Positions 1 through 13,334 of a DNA stretch of 64,000 nucleotides are shown here, piece after piece; position 1 is the stretch's first letter, and the number at the start of each line of letters is the position of its first letter. A program made the position numbers and the translations under genes. The notes under the pieces were generated by a model, which was not told the origin of the DNA, did no database searches, and saw only the letters and a list, made by a program, of their open reading frames with translations. The stretch is from Chlorops oryzae (Eukaryota; Arthropoda; Insecta; Diptera; Chloropidae). Location: positions 1,395,602 to 1,459,601 of the forward strand of contig CM035806.1 of the NCBI GenBank assembly GCA_020466095.1, given 5' to 3'.

Positions 1-470
1 GAAGAGAGAAAGAAGAGAAAAAAGAAGAGGAGAGAAGAAAGAGAAGAAAGAGAGAAAGAAGAGAAAAAAGAAGAGGAGAGAAGAAAGAGAGAAAGAGAGA
101 GAAAAAAGAAGAGGAGAGAAGAAAGAGAGAAAGAAGAGAGAAAAAAAGAGAAAAAAGAAGAGAAAAATGAGAAAAAAGAAAGAGAAAAAATGAAAAAAAG
201 AAAGGAAAAAATGAGAAAAGAGGAGAGAAAAGAGAAAAAAGAAGGAGAGAAAAAAGAAGGAGAGAAAAAAGAAGGAGAGAAAAAATAAGGAGAGAGAAGA
301 AAGGAGAGAGAAGAAAGAAGGAGAGAGAAGAAAGAAGGAGAGAGAAGAAAGAAGGAGAGAGAGAAAGAAGGAGAGAGAACAAAGAAGGAGAGAGAACAAA
401 GAAGGAGAGAGAAGAAAGAAGGAGAGAGAAGAAAGAAGGAGAGAGAAGAAGGAGAGAGAAATCAAGTGAG
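1..470. repeat. Purine-only GA-rich low-complexity tract
   Basis: Almost pure A and G on the plus strand, with locally repeated units of the type GGAGAGAGAAGAAAGAA. No coding content is visible. The left edge of the window cuts the tract, so its full length is unknown. Confidence 0.9.
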
Positions 471-1479
471 AAGTCAATGGAGTACAATTGGTCTTAGTCG
501 TTTGGAGGAAATAAAATTATATTAAGCAAAAAGATGACATCAAATAGTTCGGAACTAAGTCACGCACTTTGAAAATGACGTCAAAAAGTGTCACACTATT
601 TACATATATAAGCATCGGAGTAAGCACATCATACGTGCTTACATACATACATACCCTCTAGTGAGCGTGGGGTAAATTGCCCCGAGGCAACTAGTACTTT
701 TACCATATAAAAAAAACTAATGCAAAGGAGGGTAGAGCTTCGTATACAGCTCCGACTTGTATTGTATGGAAAAAAAATGGTTTTTCGTGTCAGTAATAAG
801 AGTTGCCATGATATAATTCTTGCACAGAGCGTTGATAGTCCGAAATCAAAAATAAAATCTATCTATATATTTCAAATATTTTTGTAAGTAAAACGAACAC
901 CAAACATAATTCTGTATAATTGCGTATAGGACGCTCAAAAAATATAACAAAAAAAAAAAACCAAAAAATAACCACAAATTATGGTGAATAGTCTTTTAAA
1001 AAGAACGAGTGCTTTACTGTAACCAAAGTAACTGGTGGAATTAGAACTAGTAAAACGCTAGAGCTTAACTACTCATACTTCCTGCGGGGTAGGCCTAGAA
1101 TGTAAGCAATGTCCGTACATAAGCGCGAAACACACACATCATCCACACATGAAAATGTAGTTTTTCTTATAGGGAAAGCATAACAATTTCAGCAACGTGA
1201 ATTCGCTCTGCGTTTATTTTTTATTTTATTTTACGACGTTTGTAAAAATTCGTAGCATCATCGAGTCACGAAAATGCCGAGTCAGGATTTTTTTTCAAGA
1301 AAATTTGGATGATTTAATAAAGGTCCCAGCAGCGAAATGCTCAATGCAATTGGCAATGGCCAACGACATCGACTCCTGAATCGACAAGAAGAGGTAATGC
1401 AAGTTCATTACAATTTGGGTGAAAAATGTTCCCTAATGTAATAGAATTCGAAAAAATCGAGAAAGCTTCTTTTTCGCTC
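471..1479. other. Gene-free stretch
   Basis: No exon or known element is recognised. A short imperfect palindrome around 565-592 contains a perfect TGACGTCA octamer (576-583) and resembles the arms of the palindrome at 5551-5833, so it may be a remnant of the same family. The rest is AT-rich with A runs. Confidence 0.5.
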
Positions 1480-1710
1480 CATGATACAAGAAAACAAGAT
1501 AGCGCCACTTGAGAGAGGAAACGTCACAAACTCAAAATCGCGATTCGTTGTTGTTGTTTCCCATGTTAAACCGGCTTTTTACTTTTTTGAATAGCATGGG
1601 AAAAACAACAATTTCTCGCTCAGTGACGTCACAAACTCAATTTTCGGCTCTCAAAGAGAGCCTCAAAATAGCGGTACTGAAGTGGCGATATCTTGTTTTC
1701 TTGTATCATG
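1480..1710. mobile_element. Palindromic MITE, copy 1 (second copy at 63701-63933)
   Basis: The ends are inverted repeats of about 30 bp starting CATGATACAAGAAAACAAGA. The near-identical sequence in the opposite orientation lies at 63701-63933. The interior is also partly palindromic, with GTCACAAACTCAA blocks on both sides. Flanks carry TTCGCTC on each side (1473-1479 and 1712-1718), a likely target duplication of 7-9 bp, which fits a hAT-type MITE. It has no transposase; the open frames inside are by-products. A perfect TGACGTCA octamer lies at 1624-1631. Confidence 0.75.
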
Positions 1711-1828
1711 ATTCGCTCTTTATTCAAATGCGTATTTACGTTTTTTTTTTTTTATAGTAATCATACATACATACGAGGCGTCATCAGTTCGATTTCCTCA
1801 AATGCTGATATAATAAATCTAGACCGGA

Positions 1829-1930
1829 AGTCTCCGTGGCGTAATGGATGCGTGCGCGCCTACCAATCTGAAGAGCTCGAGTTCGAATCCTTTCGCAGGC
1901 GAAAAAAAGGTGCGGAAGAAATACTGGGTC
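1829..1930 (+). mobile_element. tRNA-derived SINE head
   Basis: A tRNA-like segment has a box A-like GTGGCGTAATGGATG (about 1836-1850) and a box B-like GAGTTCGAATCC (1879-1890), spaced as in an RNA polymerase III promoter, followed by an A-rich tail. No clean acceptor stem can be folded, so a SINE or tRNA pseudogene is more likely than a functional tRNA. A related head lies at 14798-14870. Confidence 0.55.
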
Positions 1931-2507
1931 GTGAAAGAAGTAAAAAAATAAAAAAAAAAAAATGATCCACTCCGCGGCGAGGAGCAAACAAGTTGCCAAC
2001 CATAAAGTAATATAGCGCTGCTATTGTGGGGAAATCTAGGTTCCAAAACCCGATAATTGTTTACCTCTTCGATACAGGGTAATGCATGCAGAAGGGAGTC
2101 GTTCGTTATCCCTTACCGTCTATGACAACTAATGATCTAAATATGAAATTCTGGGTTTATACAGGATTCTTGAATGGATGTTCATTATCTCAGAATGTCA
2201 ATTAGACATCAATGACGAATGCATTACGTTCGCTGCTGGGGTGTTTTATATAAAAATAACCCATTTTGGAGAAAAACTATGGCTTGTATAAGAAAATTCT
2301 AACGAAACGTGAAAACTTAATAAAACAAATAACGCGAGTGTAAAAACACAATACCCGGAGGACACAGGCAAATAAATTTTAAAACAGGCCCCGAATTCAC
2401 GAGCATTCAGGCAAAGTATTCTGAAGATTTTGTAGACCATTCAAGATGCACTTTTTCCCACACCGACTTTTCCCTTTTTTCGAATTCATATCGCGAGGGA
2501 GCTTAAA

Positions 2508-2538
<31 letters not shown>

Positions 2539-2707
2539 TGGACAGTTGAAAAAGGGACCTCCAAGCAACTGATCTAAGAATCGAGGATGCAGTGAATAGA
2601 AGAAAAATTCAAAACATGCGGTCCCCGGTATAAGCCGGGAAAGAACACGTTAGAAAAAGAAGAAGACCCCAGAGAGTACTGAAGGTATCCGAACTTGTTT
2701 TTACTTA
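1931..2707. other. Gene-free stretch with poly(A)
   Basis: No gene or transposon is recognised. A run of about 26 A lies at 2512-2537. The sequence is otherwise unique-looking and AT-rich. Confidence 0.5.
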
Positions 2708-2909
2708 CAGCCCGATTCTGAATATACGCGGGGAACGAATTTCTAAAATTAAACTAAAATTCTCTTTTTTTAAATAGATAGGGAAAGGAAAATTATGGGT
2801 ATGGGTAAAATACCCATTATCCATCAAATTTATTCCCCGAAATATTTGAAAAATAAGAAGTTTACTCTCGAGAAAAGTAAATTCCCCGGGAATATTCAGA
2901 ATCGGGCTG
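2708..2909. mobile_element. CAGCCCG-type palindromic MITE, copy 1
   Basis: The terminal inverted repeats start CAGCCCGATTCTGAATAT and end with the complement (AATCGGGCTG). The internal arms mirror each other around CTCGAGAAAAGTAAATTCCC. Full copies lie at 5588-5791 and 11522-11752 and a degraded one near 30464-30674. The flanks read TTA on both sides here, and TA at copy 3, which fits a Tc1/mariner-type MITE. No protein is encoded. Confidence 0.8.
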
Positions 2910-2954
2910 TTAATGTCTCCGACAATACATACGAATGTCGTATTTCGTCAAGAC

Positions 2955-3090
2955 ATCTCTCATCTCAAAATGTTCGATGAGAAAACTTTATATAGAAAGA
3001 CAGACGGACGGACATGGCTTAATCGAATCTCCTGGTGATTTTGGATGTCACACACAACCGCACAAACACAATAAAACCAAAAATACATAC
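2955..3090. mobile_element. Fragment of the Helentron/DINE-1-like repeat
   Basis: The segment GAAAACTTTATATAGAAAG, then a (GACA/GACG) microsatellite, ACATGGCTTAATCGAATCTCC and a GTCACACACAACC end, lines up with 51830-51960 of the long copy and with the reverse complement of about 58200-58340. It directly abuts the MITE at 2708-2909. It is an internal piece only, with no termini. Confidence 0.55.
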
Positions 3091-3100
3091 ACACATACAT

Positions 3101-3775
3101 ACATACAATACATTATGCATCGCAACCAAGTTGGTTCAGTTCATTTAATGCTATTTCGCTGTAAAAAGAATTCCGAATGAAATATAAACGAGCATCGAGA
3201 GGTCGGGGAAACAATTTTAATACATAAAAGAAAAAAAAAGTGATAAAATGGAAATGGATTTTCCGAATTAGTTCCTTTTTAGATCATCTGATGAATTTAA
3301 ACTTTCAACAACAGCACTCACATCCCCGCCGCCCTCCTACTTCGACAATACTCACTACTCTAGCAGCTTAGCACATATTCTTTTTCTCAGCAAACACTCG
3401 ACTAATTAGGAAACTTTCGCTCCTCCTCCTCCTACTTATTGAAGAGTCAATCACTTTAGTCTTCCTCATCCTCCAGTCCTTATTATATCTTACGTTCTCC
3501 ATAGCCGAATATTCGAGCATTATTTATTAACTACTGAAATTCGTAGAAAACCCATTCTGCCGGATAAAATCTCTTGAACTTTAAACCTAATTGAATTAAA
3601 TGGGAAAGCTTTTTGCTCAACTGCAACAATTATAACGCAATCAGTAGAAGCACATTCATTAGCACGAGAGACGTCGAGATAGAAAAAAAAAAAAAGATTC
3701 TGCATCGGAAGATAATTTTCAATTTGAAGCCAGCCAAGTATGCGATCGTTGCGCGCTTGTCTTAAAGTTTGCAAT

Positions 3776-3808
<33 letters not shown>

Positions 3809-5550
3809 AAAGAGCAAGCGAATAAAACTCGAGCACGTAATTTGCATATACACACACACACAGGCACATCCTGTGCAAAATATGCTGCCCTGTCTAACCG
3901 GAATAAGGAAAAACTTGCCGCAAAAAGAAGGCGAAGAAAAAAGAAAAATTGAAGGTACGAGAAACGGAAAAGCACAAATTGTTGCTTGCTCAAAACTCCT
4001 GCAAGGCTATGCGCTTTATAGAACCAAAAGGAATTGGGGAAAAAATTTTTTCAAAAAAAAAAAAAAAAAAAAAGAAGGTTAGTCTCAAGATCGAGTTTGA
4101 CAAAAGGAAAGAAAAAAGAGGAAGAAAAAATTAAGTGCGAAAATATGTAGTTTATTAGGGGCGAAACACTCGACGGATGGACGGACGGACAAAGACCAAA
4201 GGAACCAAAGGAACCAAAGCATGCAGTATTTCCTCTTCGAATTTCAAAGAACGACGCGTAAAACTGCACAGAAGGAGCAGACCTAAACACACACAAGTAC
4301 AATGAAGAACACGAACACCAAAGCAAAAGCAAAAGGACAAGAAGAAGACTAAAGAAGCAAGCAAACAAGTAAGAAGAAAAAGAGAAAAAAAAAACAGACT
4401 GAGTCAAGCCAAAAACCTTAAAAGATGAGAAAGCCGAAAAGGAGGAAACAGCAATGAAATACTCACTCAAGAAATGAAGAAGATGAAGAAAAAAAATTAA
4501 AAAAAAAAAAAAACTACAGTATTGACAAAAACGAAAGGAACGGAAGTTGCGCTACGAAGAGTAAACGAATTTAAAATACAGAAAAAGGAGGGAGTGCACT
4601 TTGCATTTGGCCAAACGCGATCGAATCGAGTAACCAACGGAAGGGCGGATGAACGGATGGACGGACGGACGGACGGAGGAGCACTTGAAATGCGTGAATA
4701 TGTATAAGGCATATAGTCGGCAGTATGTTGTTGGGAAAGCAAATATAATGAGGAAGCCCTAAAATCATTGCAAGCAGCTAGAACAGCAGCAACTTGAACC
4801 CAGGCTAAGTGGAGCCCATGTTTTTATAAATTGATACGAACGCGAGGACACATATTAAAGAAGCGCAAAGAAGAGGGGCCACCGCAAAAAGATGCAGCAA
4901 AAGATTTCAATAATTGAGCATACATATATACTTCTACGGATATGCTTCAAGGGGCAGGACAAAGTAATATGCGACTGAAGAACTGACTAGAGCACACCGA
5001 ACGGAAGTGAATGCGGGCGATAATGCAGCGAAGGAGCAACAGCAACACCGATACTGTCAACAGAGGCATTAACAAATGTAATCGACATTTGCTGTATTTA
5101 AAGATTTTCCACAAAGCTAGGATACAGGGAGAAAGGGAAAGAAAGAGAAGAAAGAAAGAAAGAGAACCCATCTGCGGAAGGAAATTCGATGTACCTTGAT
5201 GTACATTTGAGACATTGATGTGTGGCTCTTTACCATTTCGAGAAATGAGAATTGACTGACAATCGCGGTTTCCGTCGCACTAGAGGGAAATAAAAAAAAA
5301 AATTAGGGACAACAGAATGAAAACGATATGATTACATAAGAAAGCAAAGGGAATTGTGCGAAGAGATCAATTACAGACGGAATTTTCAATATTAAATGCC
5401 CTCATTGAATGAGAGAACAAGTTTTTTCACCAGACTTGAATGGACTTGTTTGTCCAGGCAGCGATTCGTCACTTATGAATATCAAAAGCAGTGGAACTCT
5501 CGTTTAGAAGTATAATTTATTAAACATAACTCTCATAGAATTTTTTGTAA
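3101..5550. other. Gene-free stretch with short microsatellites
   Basis: I see no gene. Small (GGAC)n tracts lie near 4170-4190 and 4650-4680, and there are many A-rich runs. The open frames here are built on A or T runs and show no recognisable domain. Confidence 0.5.
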
Positions 5551-5833
5551 CGTAATTTTGACGTCAGAAAGTGTTTAAATACACTATCGGTCCGATTCTG
5601 AATATTCCCGGGGAACGAATTTACTTTTCTCGAGAGTAAAATTATTATTTTTCAAATATTTGGGGGAATAAATTTGATGGAGAATGGGTATTTGACTCAT
5701 ACCCATAATTTTCCTTACCCTAACTATTTGAAAAAGGAGAATTTTAGTCTCGAGAAAAGTAAATTCCCCAGAAATATTCCGAATCGGGCTGTATAGGTAG
5801 CCATTTTAAAAACTTTCTGACGTCAAAAATACG
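5551..5833. mobile_element. Palindromic element with inserted CAGCCCG MITE, copy 2 (5588-5791)
   Basis: The outer arms AATTTTGACGTCAGAAAGTG (from 5554) and ACTTTCTGACGTCAAAAATA (to about 5831) are inverted repeats, each containing TGACGTCA (5560-5567 and 5818-5825). The CAGCCCG-type MITE lies between them: its left end is degraded (CGGTCCGATTCTG at 5588) and its right end is intact (ATCGGGCTG to 5791, followed by TA). This is a nested insertion into the loop of an older palindrome. Confidence 0.65.
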
Positions 5834-6978
5834 TCAGAGCTACATATGAATGTGGCTTTTTACATCACATGTACTCTACAGCCTCCTTAAGAAAGTTCCT
5901 CTCGCAAATCCCATAAAATTCCGCCAGTATTTAAGTCAGAAAAAACGTCAACTTTCAAACCGAAAAAGAATTCGAAAGAAAGGAAAAGAATAAATAGCAA
6001 AGCAAGGCAAAGCAAATCAAGGACAGGCACGTCAATGCAACAAAACGAATACCTTAGAGGATAACAAAAGTACCTACTACTAAAGCAAGGATAACCTGAG
6101 CGATCAGACAATGAGCACACGAGCGTAAAATATCTTTACCTAACACAATCATACACGCTTGCTCTGGTACGGCCTGCCTGCTTGCCGTGCGTGCGTGCGT
6201 ACGTACGTGCATGCATGCATCCAGGATAATGACGACGTAGATGAAGGACAGATGTCGTACGATAGGTTTTTGTAGGCCCGTATGTATTGTAACCACACAG
6301 TCGTAACAACTCACTACACGCTTAATGCATTTTCCTGATGCACATTTGCCTTAGACAAGAGCAAGAGCGGATCGTCGCAGCACCTGTTAGACATTCATTA
6401 TTGCTGCACACTACCACATACTACTGTGTCTGTATCTTTTCACTACAATGTGCTTCTTATTTAAAACAAGAAAATGTGTATAGAAATGAACAAAAAAAAA
6501 AAAAAGAAGAACCCGAATTAAGGACAGCTGGACAGCTGTAAAACTGCAGTTGGCGGCTTTGCGTTTTCTCCTCTTCTCTTCTCTTCACTTCACCTCACTT
6601 AAATACACGGCCTTTTCAGATCAAGCCTGATATTTTACTTCACTGTAAAGTGTGCGTGCTGAACAGTTGGTATGACGTTCGTTGTGGTGGCACAAGACAA
6701 AAATTTGTAGCTCTTGCGACGATTACGCTTTTGTTATTGTGATAGGGATACACAAAATTCAGCAGCAACAGTAGGCACAGGACATAAAGTGTCCCACCAC
6801 GTCACAGCACATGTTTGCGACAAAACTGTTACAATTACAATTCGAATAAGAAGAGATTTCATCACTACATATAAGGCAATTCTCACAAAGCCTTCTAAAA
6901 TCCCTTTTATCCCGAGTATTTTTGGAGCTACAATTTAAAGCCTGAAATCCAGTAGAGTTTAATCCATGGATTATTTTA
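5834..6978. other. Gene-free stretch
   Basis: No gene is recognised. Alternating purine-pyrimidine DNA of the type GTGCGTGCGTACGTACGTGC lies at about 6187-6221. Confidence 0.45.
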
Positions 6979-7056
6979 AGGCGGCCGCTCTGGCCGCTCT
7001 AGCCACTCTTAATGTAAAATTGGCCACTCTAAATCACAGAATTGGACGCTCTTAAA
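6979..7056 (+). repeat. Short degenerate tandem array of GGCCRCTCT
   Basis: GGCCGCTCT, GGCCGCTCT, a related AGCCACTCT, GGCCACTCT and GGACGCTCT follow each other at 9-30 bp spacing in an otherwise AT-rich neighbourhood. It is a GC-rich short array of unknown origin. Confidence 0.5.
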
Positions 7057-8220
7057 ATATAATGGTCCATAACTCGAAAAATTTTCAAAAAACCCCCCCA
7101 AATATTTTTTGGATACTGTCTCAAAATTGATTAATCTACCACTCTTGCGAATATCAGAACTACCAGAGCATTATTTCTCTGGCTGCATCCCTGATTCAAG
7201 TTATCAAGACTGCAAATGTCCTATTGCGATCGAGATTTGCTGTGATGTACATTGTTCTAAGTATAACACTTTAACATTGATGTTCTTTTTCTTTTTAGTC
7301 AACGACACATTTATGTTCCTTATTTTTATTAAAATAAAATACCGTTTAAGTATGTACAAAATTTATGAAAAAAAAAAATGCATTAAAACCTTTATTAAAA
7401 AAGGTCCGCTCTTAATTTTTCTTAAAATAATCTATGGTTTAATCAATAAGTACTTTCAGAGTCGGAGTATTCAACTCGGTTTAAAAACTTCGAAATTTTA
7501 ATATTCGAATTTATTCTTTTAGTCGTTTTCAAGGCTGTTGTGGTGTAACTCAACCAAATCCCTTTGCTAGATTCGAAATTTTCAAAAAAATTTTCATATA
7601 AAATTTATAAACCTGGGTTCAACTCTACTGAAGGCTAACATTTGAAAGTTGAAGACTGAGCCTCAATAAAAAACCAAGAACTACATCTGCAACCAAGAGG
7701 AGAAGATTGTCAAAATCCCTTTGATCCGAGGAGCTCAAGAGTTCTTTCCTGGGTACACCCACACTTCATCACAGGATCTTTTTTTTTTTTTTTTTAATTT
7801 TTTATTAGTTTGTTGTCACACTTTGCTTCGCTTCTCATCTTCTCTCTCCCCTGATTACATTGAAAAGAAAAAGAAAAATAAAAAAAAACCAATTCTAATT
7901 AGGCAAGTCAACATCTGCCAAGGATGCACATTGTAGCAATACAACTTCAAGATGTTACTACAAATAGGCAGATGGACGATTTAAGGATACCGGGGTACGG
8001 AAAGAATGGAAGAGAAATTAAAAACACATGCCAAATGAGACGAATTGACGAACTGAAGGAATGGCGAAATGACGAAACGAAGTCCAACGCAACTGGCGGA
8101 TAACGATAAGCCCATACACACGTATACACGCCAAAGAAGCCAAAAACGAATACAAAAAAAAGTAAAACAGAGTCAAAGACCAACAACCAAGACAAAAGAG
8201 ACATCGAACAATAACAGAAA
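7057..8220. other. Gene-free stretch
   Basis: One 130-codon open frame starts at 7109. It is rich in Lys, Ile and Phe, has no recognisable domain and no splice context, and is probably chance. Nothing else is recognised. Confidence 0.4.
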
Positions 8221-8612
8221 AAATTTAAGTTAATATTTAAGATAAAATAAAAACAAAAATTTTTTAAAAATATTTTTAAACATAAAAATAAAAATATATA
8301 AATAAAAAAAAAAAAAAAAATTAAAAATAAAATTTAAAAATTAATTTTTTAATAAAATGGAATAAAAAAAAAAATTTTAAAAAAATAATTTTTTAATAAA
8401 GGAAAAATTAAACAAAAAAAATAAATAAAAAATATAAAAAAAAATTAAAAAATTAAAAAAAAATATTTAAAAAAATTTAAAAAAGTTAATTTTTTTAAAA
8501 GGAAAAAAATTTTAAAAAAATAAAAAAAAAATTAATTTTTTTAATAAAAAAGGGAAAAATTAAGCAAAGAAAATTAAAAAAAAAAATGAAAAAATAATAA
8601 AAAAAAAGAGTA
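8221..8612. repeat. A/T-only low-complexity tract
   Basis: About 390 bp of almost only A and T, with units such as TAATTTTTTTAATAAAA repeated imperfectly. Confidence 0.85.
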
Positions 8613-11519
8613 GCCGGCTGCTCAGCAAATGAAGTAAAGAAAAACTATTTCAGGGAAATACGCTGAAAAGGATTTTTCTTCAAAAAACGAGAGGAGAAAG
8701 AACAAGATGGAAAATAGAGCTAAATAATGGTGCTTGAGAAAAGCGACTAAACGGAGTTGGCTGCTATAATTCTACCATCTCAAAACAAGGAATACAATAC
8801 GAATGCAACAACAAGGAGATTTATAAAAACGCAGGCGGGGATATTGAAATGCTTTATTGGAATAAGGAAACATCTGCTCTTTTTCGGCATCAAAGGTTTC
8901 ATACCTAAAACGTAGATGTACATAAAAAAAAATAAAATTAAAAAAAAAAGAGCAGAAAAAAATTCGGGTTCTTTTCCTCTTTTGGCTCATCTTCTTCTTC
9001 TTCTTCTTCTTCATTTTCTTCTGCTCCTTGTCTTACTGTGTCTTTGAAGCAAAGTTAATGTTAAAAAAGAATCTGCCACAAAGATCCATTGGCTCACCAC
9101 ATAATACTTTTGCAGGTCCTTTCTATTTCATATATTATATGTTTAAATTTCTCGCTAATTATTCCAAGATTTTGTGCTCGAGAATAACTTAAAACGATAA
9201 GTAGACCAAGCAAACAAGAAAATTTTCAAGATGGTAAAGAAACGAAAATAATAAGCTCTCCTGCTGCTTGACCTGCTTTATCTTCTTTCCTCGTTTTCCT
9301 TTTTTTTTTTTTCTTCTTTTTTTTTCCTTTTTGTTAAAGCTCGTCTCTGTTTTTCTGTCTCAACATGCCAATGAGGCATGTAGAAACAAGTATAAAAGCA
9401 CAAAATTAATCTACTGCAAACAGTGAGAGAGCACAAAAGAAGTGCTTCAGCGAGCGGCCGGCCAAACAGACAAGCTCTAAGGAATAATGCAAATGCGAAG
9501 GCAACGGAATATCTAAAAGGAAGCTCGCTCATCATCGTCGTCATCATCATCGCCGCCGCCGTCGGCAGTATCATTACAAAGTCGCGTGACTGTTCAAAGA
9601 ATACAAATCGTTTAAGACATTGCCCTATAAAAAAATAAAAGGTCCTCTGTGCTTGCTTCCTTATATCCCATTCATTTGAACTGATTCAATAGCAACTAAA
9701 CGATTAAAATTATAAATAAATATTGATAATTCTGTTCTCCTTCTTATTTTTTTGTCCATAATTATTTAGCTTCCATATTTGTGAATTCTGTTGCTTCCAG
9801 ATATAAACGAGATGCAGATATTTTTAATATTTTCAAGATATTATTTATTGTCTCATGAATTGTAAAAAGGAAAAAAAAACTCTTTCATTTGTGCATAGTC
9901 CTGTTATGGGTTTATTAGCTTTTCTTTTGTAAAAGGTACCGAGCTTGGTTGTAAACAACTCCTCGTAAAATTCATACATAAAAGTTCGGGGTCTCCATGT
10001 ACGGGAAAAAATTCCTTTTTTTTTTTTTTTGTTTATTTGGCTTTTGCTGTGCAGAAGTTATTCAAAAATCGATTGCAAAATTCACTCTCAAAACAAAATC
10101 CAACAAGCAAAAAAGCTTCTCACAATCTCGCAGCACAAAGGACGGCAGTAGTCACTGTCAAAAGAAAATTTTGATAAACAAAAAGCAAGGGCGAAAAAAA
10201 TTCCAATGGAAAGAAACAAAAAAAATGATATTGCCCTCCTGCTGTTAGCTTGTCTGTTCATCCCTGCGACATACCATCAGAGTTATCCGACTCCCGTAAA
10301 CATCTATGTATATGTATGTATATAAAAAACAAATGATTGAACTAAAGCTGCAATGGAGACTGCATTTGATTGCGTTCGATTTCGATGGGATGCTATCTAA
10401 AGCATTCCATGCATGAAGGCGCATGTCGACGTGAACTATTTACACAATTCTCAAAGCGAAGCTAGCTTTCATGCTAATGTGCGCCCATGTTGAATGTATG
10501 TATGTATGTCGAATGAGGAATGTATGTTGACGACATGAACAAGGTAACAACACAACACTACCCAACACTACACAACAGAACAGTACACAGCATAGCAGGA
10601 CACAGCAGCATAAAGTACACTGAGAGAGCACACTTATGAAAAGCTATGCAACCAAAGAAAAAAAAAAAAAAAGGAAGTCAGAAAATACACACACAAGAAA
10701 AAAGCATCTTCATTGATTGTTCCAACTTGAAAATTTCAGTTCAGCTCAAAAGCTCGAAACCCTCCATCGCCATCATAACCATCACTATCACGTCTCCATT
10801 GATATCATCGCCTGGTTTTCTGCCTTCGCACAAGGAGCTGAGCGATTGAGGTTTTCCGTCCATGACGATGAAGAGGCTTCCTATGGCTTTCTGCCACTCC
10901 ATACATGCGTTGTTATGATGCGCCACGTGACTTCTCAATTGGAATGGTAGTGAGCTATCCGTGTCATGTGCATGGAATTTAAGCGAAGCCAAAGTTCATA
11001 AGTTCATATTATTTGGTGTGTAAAAATTCATTCATTCTTTGGGGGAATAAAATTTAATAATAAAATGCTTTCCAATTTTATGAAAAGTTCCCAAAGACCA
11101 AATAATCTTCTGTATATTGTCGAAATAAAACATATTTTTAGGGGCTTTCAGCATCGACGGCGAAATTTTTTAGAAAAACAAGAAGCTTCGTTTTGCTTTC
11201 AAAGTTTAAACAAATCCTGCACGGAAATTAAATGGTTTCGGTGTTAAAGATACTCGGACTTAAGTGAATCCATATGGGACCGACCCCAAATTTATATAAA
11301 ACGAACCGGTCTAGCTTTAACCTCTATCGGACTCACCTCCGTCTAGTCCAAAAAAACTATTAACGATTGCTAGGTAGAGAAAAAGATATTAAAGAAAATC
11401 CACCCTCTTTCAATGACAAAGGGACTCGCCGCCTCCGCGACTCGCCCGCAATCAACCCCCTCACCCACAATTAACCCATCCACTCGCTTTGAAAAGCGAC
11501 CAGTTATTTTTGAATAACT
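8613..11519. other. Gene-free stretch
   Basis: No exon is recognised on either strand. The segment 10740-10990 is less AT-rich and open in several frames, but no domain or convincing splice-site pair is visible. Microsatellites include a TTC run near 8990-9015 and a CGTCATCATCATCGCCGCC run near 9540. Confidence 0.4.
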
Positions 11520-11521
11520 TA

Positions 11522-11752
11522 CAGCCCGATTCTGAATATTCCCGGGGAACGAATTCCCGGGGAATTGACTTTTCTCGAGAGTAAACATATTCTTTTGTAT
11601 ATATTTAGGGGAAGAAATTTGAAGGAAATTGGTGCATTTGAACCAAACCCATAATTTTCCTTACCCTATCTATTTAAAAAAGGAGAATTTTAGTCTCGAG
11701 AAAAGTAGATTTCCCGGCAATTCGTTCCCCGGGAATATTCAGAATCGAGCTG
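11522..11752. mobile_element. CAGCCCG-type palindromic MITE, copy 3
   Basis: The termini are CAGCCCGATTCTGAATATTC and its complement (ending GAATCGAGCTG), with TA on each side (11520-11521 and 11753-11754). This copy is slightly longer than copy 1 because the left arm holds a repeated GAATTCCCGGGGAA block. Confidence 0.85.
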
Positions 11753-11754
11753 TA

Positions 11755-13334
11755 AGTATATTAAAAGTGGCGATCTGAATGTATGGATCCAGGACCGATC
11801 CCATTTACTGCAGGGAATATTCACTCGAAAGCAATCCCAATTCCCCATGACCGAAAAGCAGCGCATCGCAGCAGCAGCAGCAGCAACCAACATTTAATAT
11901 GCCTAAAAATATGCTTGAATAAATAAATAGAAATAGAAAAAACAAAGCAAACAAAAAATCTAACAATTGAAAGAGTTTGCAAAAAACAAAAGAAAAATTC
12001 CAAAAAAGAAAAGCAAGCATAAAATTGTTGTTTATAAAATAATATTTCGACATCTAGAACAGCCAACAACAATGTGAATAAATTTTGAATGGGCCAATAT
12101 GGACAGTTTTGGAGTTGAGAGAGCATGGAGTAGTAGAGGAAACCGAAGCGAAGGACAAATAACCACACAAAGCTCGCATTTGCTCCCCCACTACAACTAC
12201 ACCTTTAAATAGCAATGGACAGTATTTAGTATCAAAAGCAAAAGTTACACCTTCATTGTCCACTGGACGATTGAGAGGGTTGATGATTAGGAGAAGGACG
12301 AATGATCATGAGAGAATATTAAATAAAATTAAAGTGACGGCAGCGGAAGAAAAGTCCACAAACAAACAAACAAACACACACACACACATACATCTATACC
12401 CACGGAAATGGGAATATAAAAAGTTGGAATAACACGACATTGGGCAGTCATTTTGAATTCGGAGTTGACAGGTGACAAGAAGACAAGGTAGACCACCAAA
12501 GTACATTGGCGGCACTAATGATGACAAGGCGCGCCCATTGAGCCACTGAGCGAGCGAGCGTAGATGGTTTTTCCTTCTTTTTTTTCTCTCTTTTTTCTCA
12601 CATGAATATTTTCGTTGGTACTGTGGTTGAAGTTCAGTTTGCTCTGTTCGGTCGGTCGGTCGGTGCTGTGTGTGTCTGTCTGTAAGGACAATGGCAACAA
12701 TAACGATAGGACAACAGAATTTTCGACATCAAAATTGAAATGGTAAAACATTAGCGCACGAAAATAAGCCATAAAAATAGTATGGCATGTAAACTTATTT
12801 ACAGCTTAAAGTATATAGTTGCTCTGTTAATGCACACATTCATTTGTAATTGTACATAATAAAGTTGAATGCGAAAGGCTGAAGGCTGCCCCACTTGGTT
12901 TTGTTTTTTGTTTCTTCCTTTTTTTTTTGTTTTTTTTTTTTTGTTTTGCTGTAATGTCGATATTAAAACGTTCATCGAGACCAGCCCGCCCGCCAATGTG
13001 AACATGAAATGCTTTGGAGAAAAAGGAAAAATTATGTCCGACTTCCACGAGAGCTCTACATTGCTCCTTTTTCATTAATTGCTGACGTTTTTTGTTTCTA
13101 TGGACTTGTTTAATGCCCACGGGAAATGGTCAACAGGAATACCGGAAGGAAATAACGCTGAAAGCAGCGCAATTCACATAGACCATGTAGCATACTACAA
13201 ACACACACACACATCAGTTGCGCTGCATAGAATTTTCACTGATATTATATTATATGTATATGTAGTTATACGCCCTTGTAAATAAAAACCTTTAAAAAAA
13301 ATGGAAGACAGCAATTTTTAAGCACCTAAGATCA
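11755..13334. other. Gene-free stretch
   Basis: No gene is recognised. A short CAG run (11868-11888), a (CA)n run near 12373-12388 and a (GGTC)n run near 12648-12664 are present. Open frames here are Phe-rich readings of A/T runs. Confidence 0.4.

Noticed and set aside
1509..1757. 82-codon frame shared with a frame at 63664-63903
   Set aside because: The shared sequence is a palindromic MITE; conservation reflects the element, not a protein.
10741..10992. Possible bl downstream exon in a less AT-rich patch
   Set aside because: None of the frames resembles the second half of KH2, and no matching acceptor and donor pair was found.
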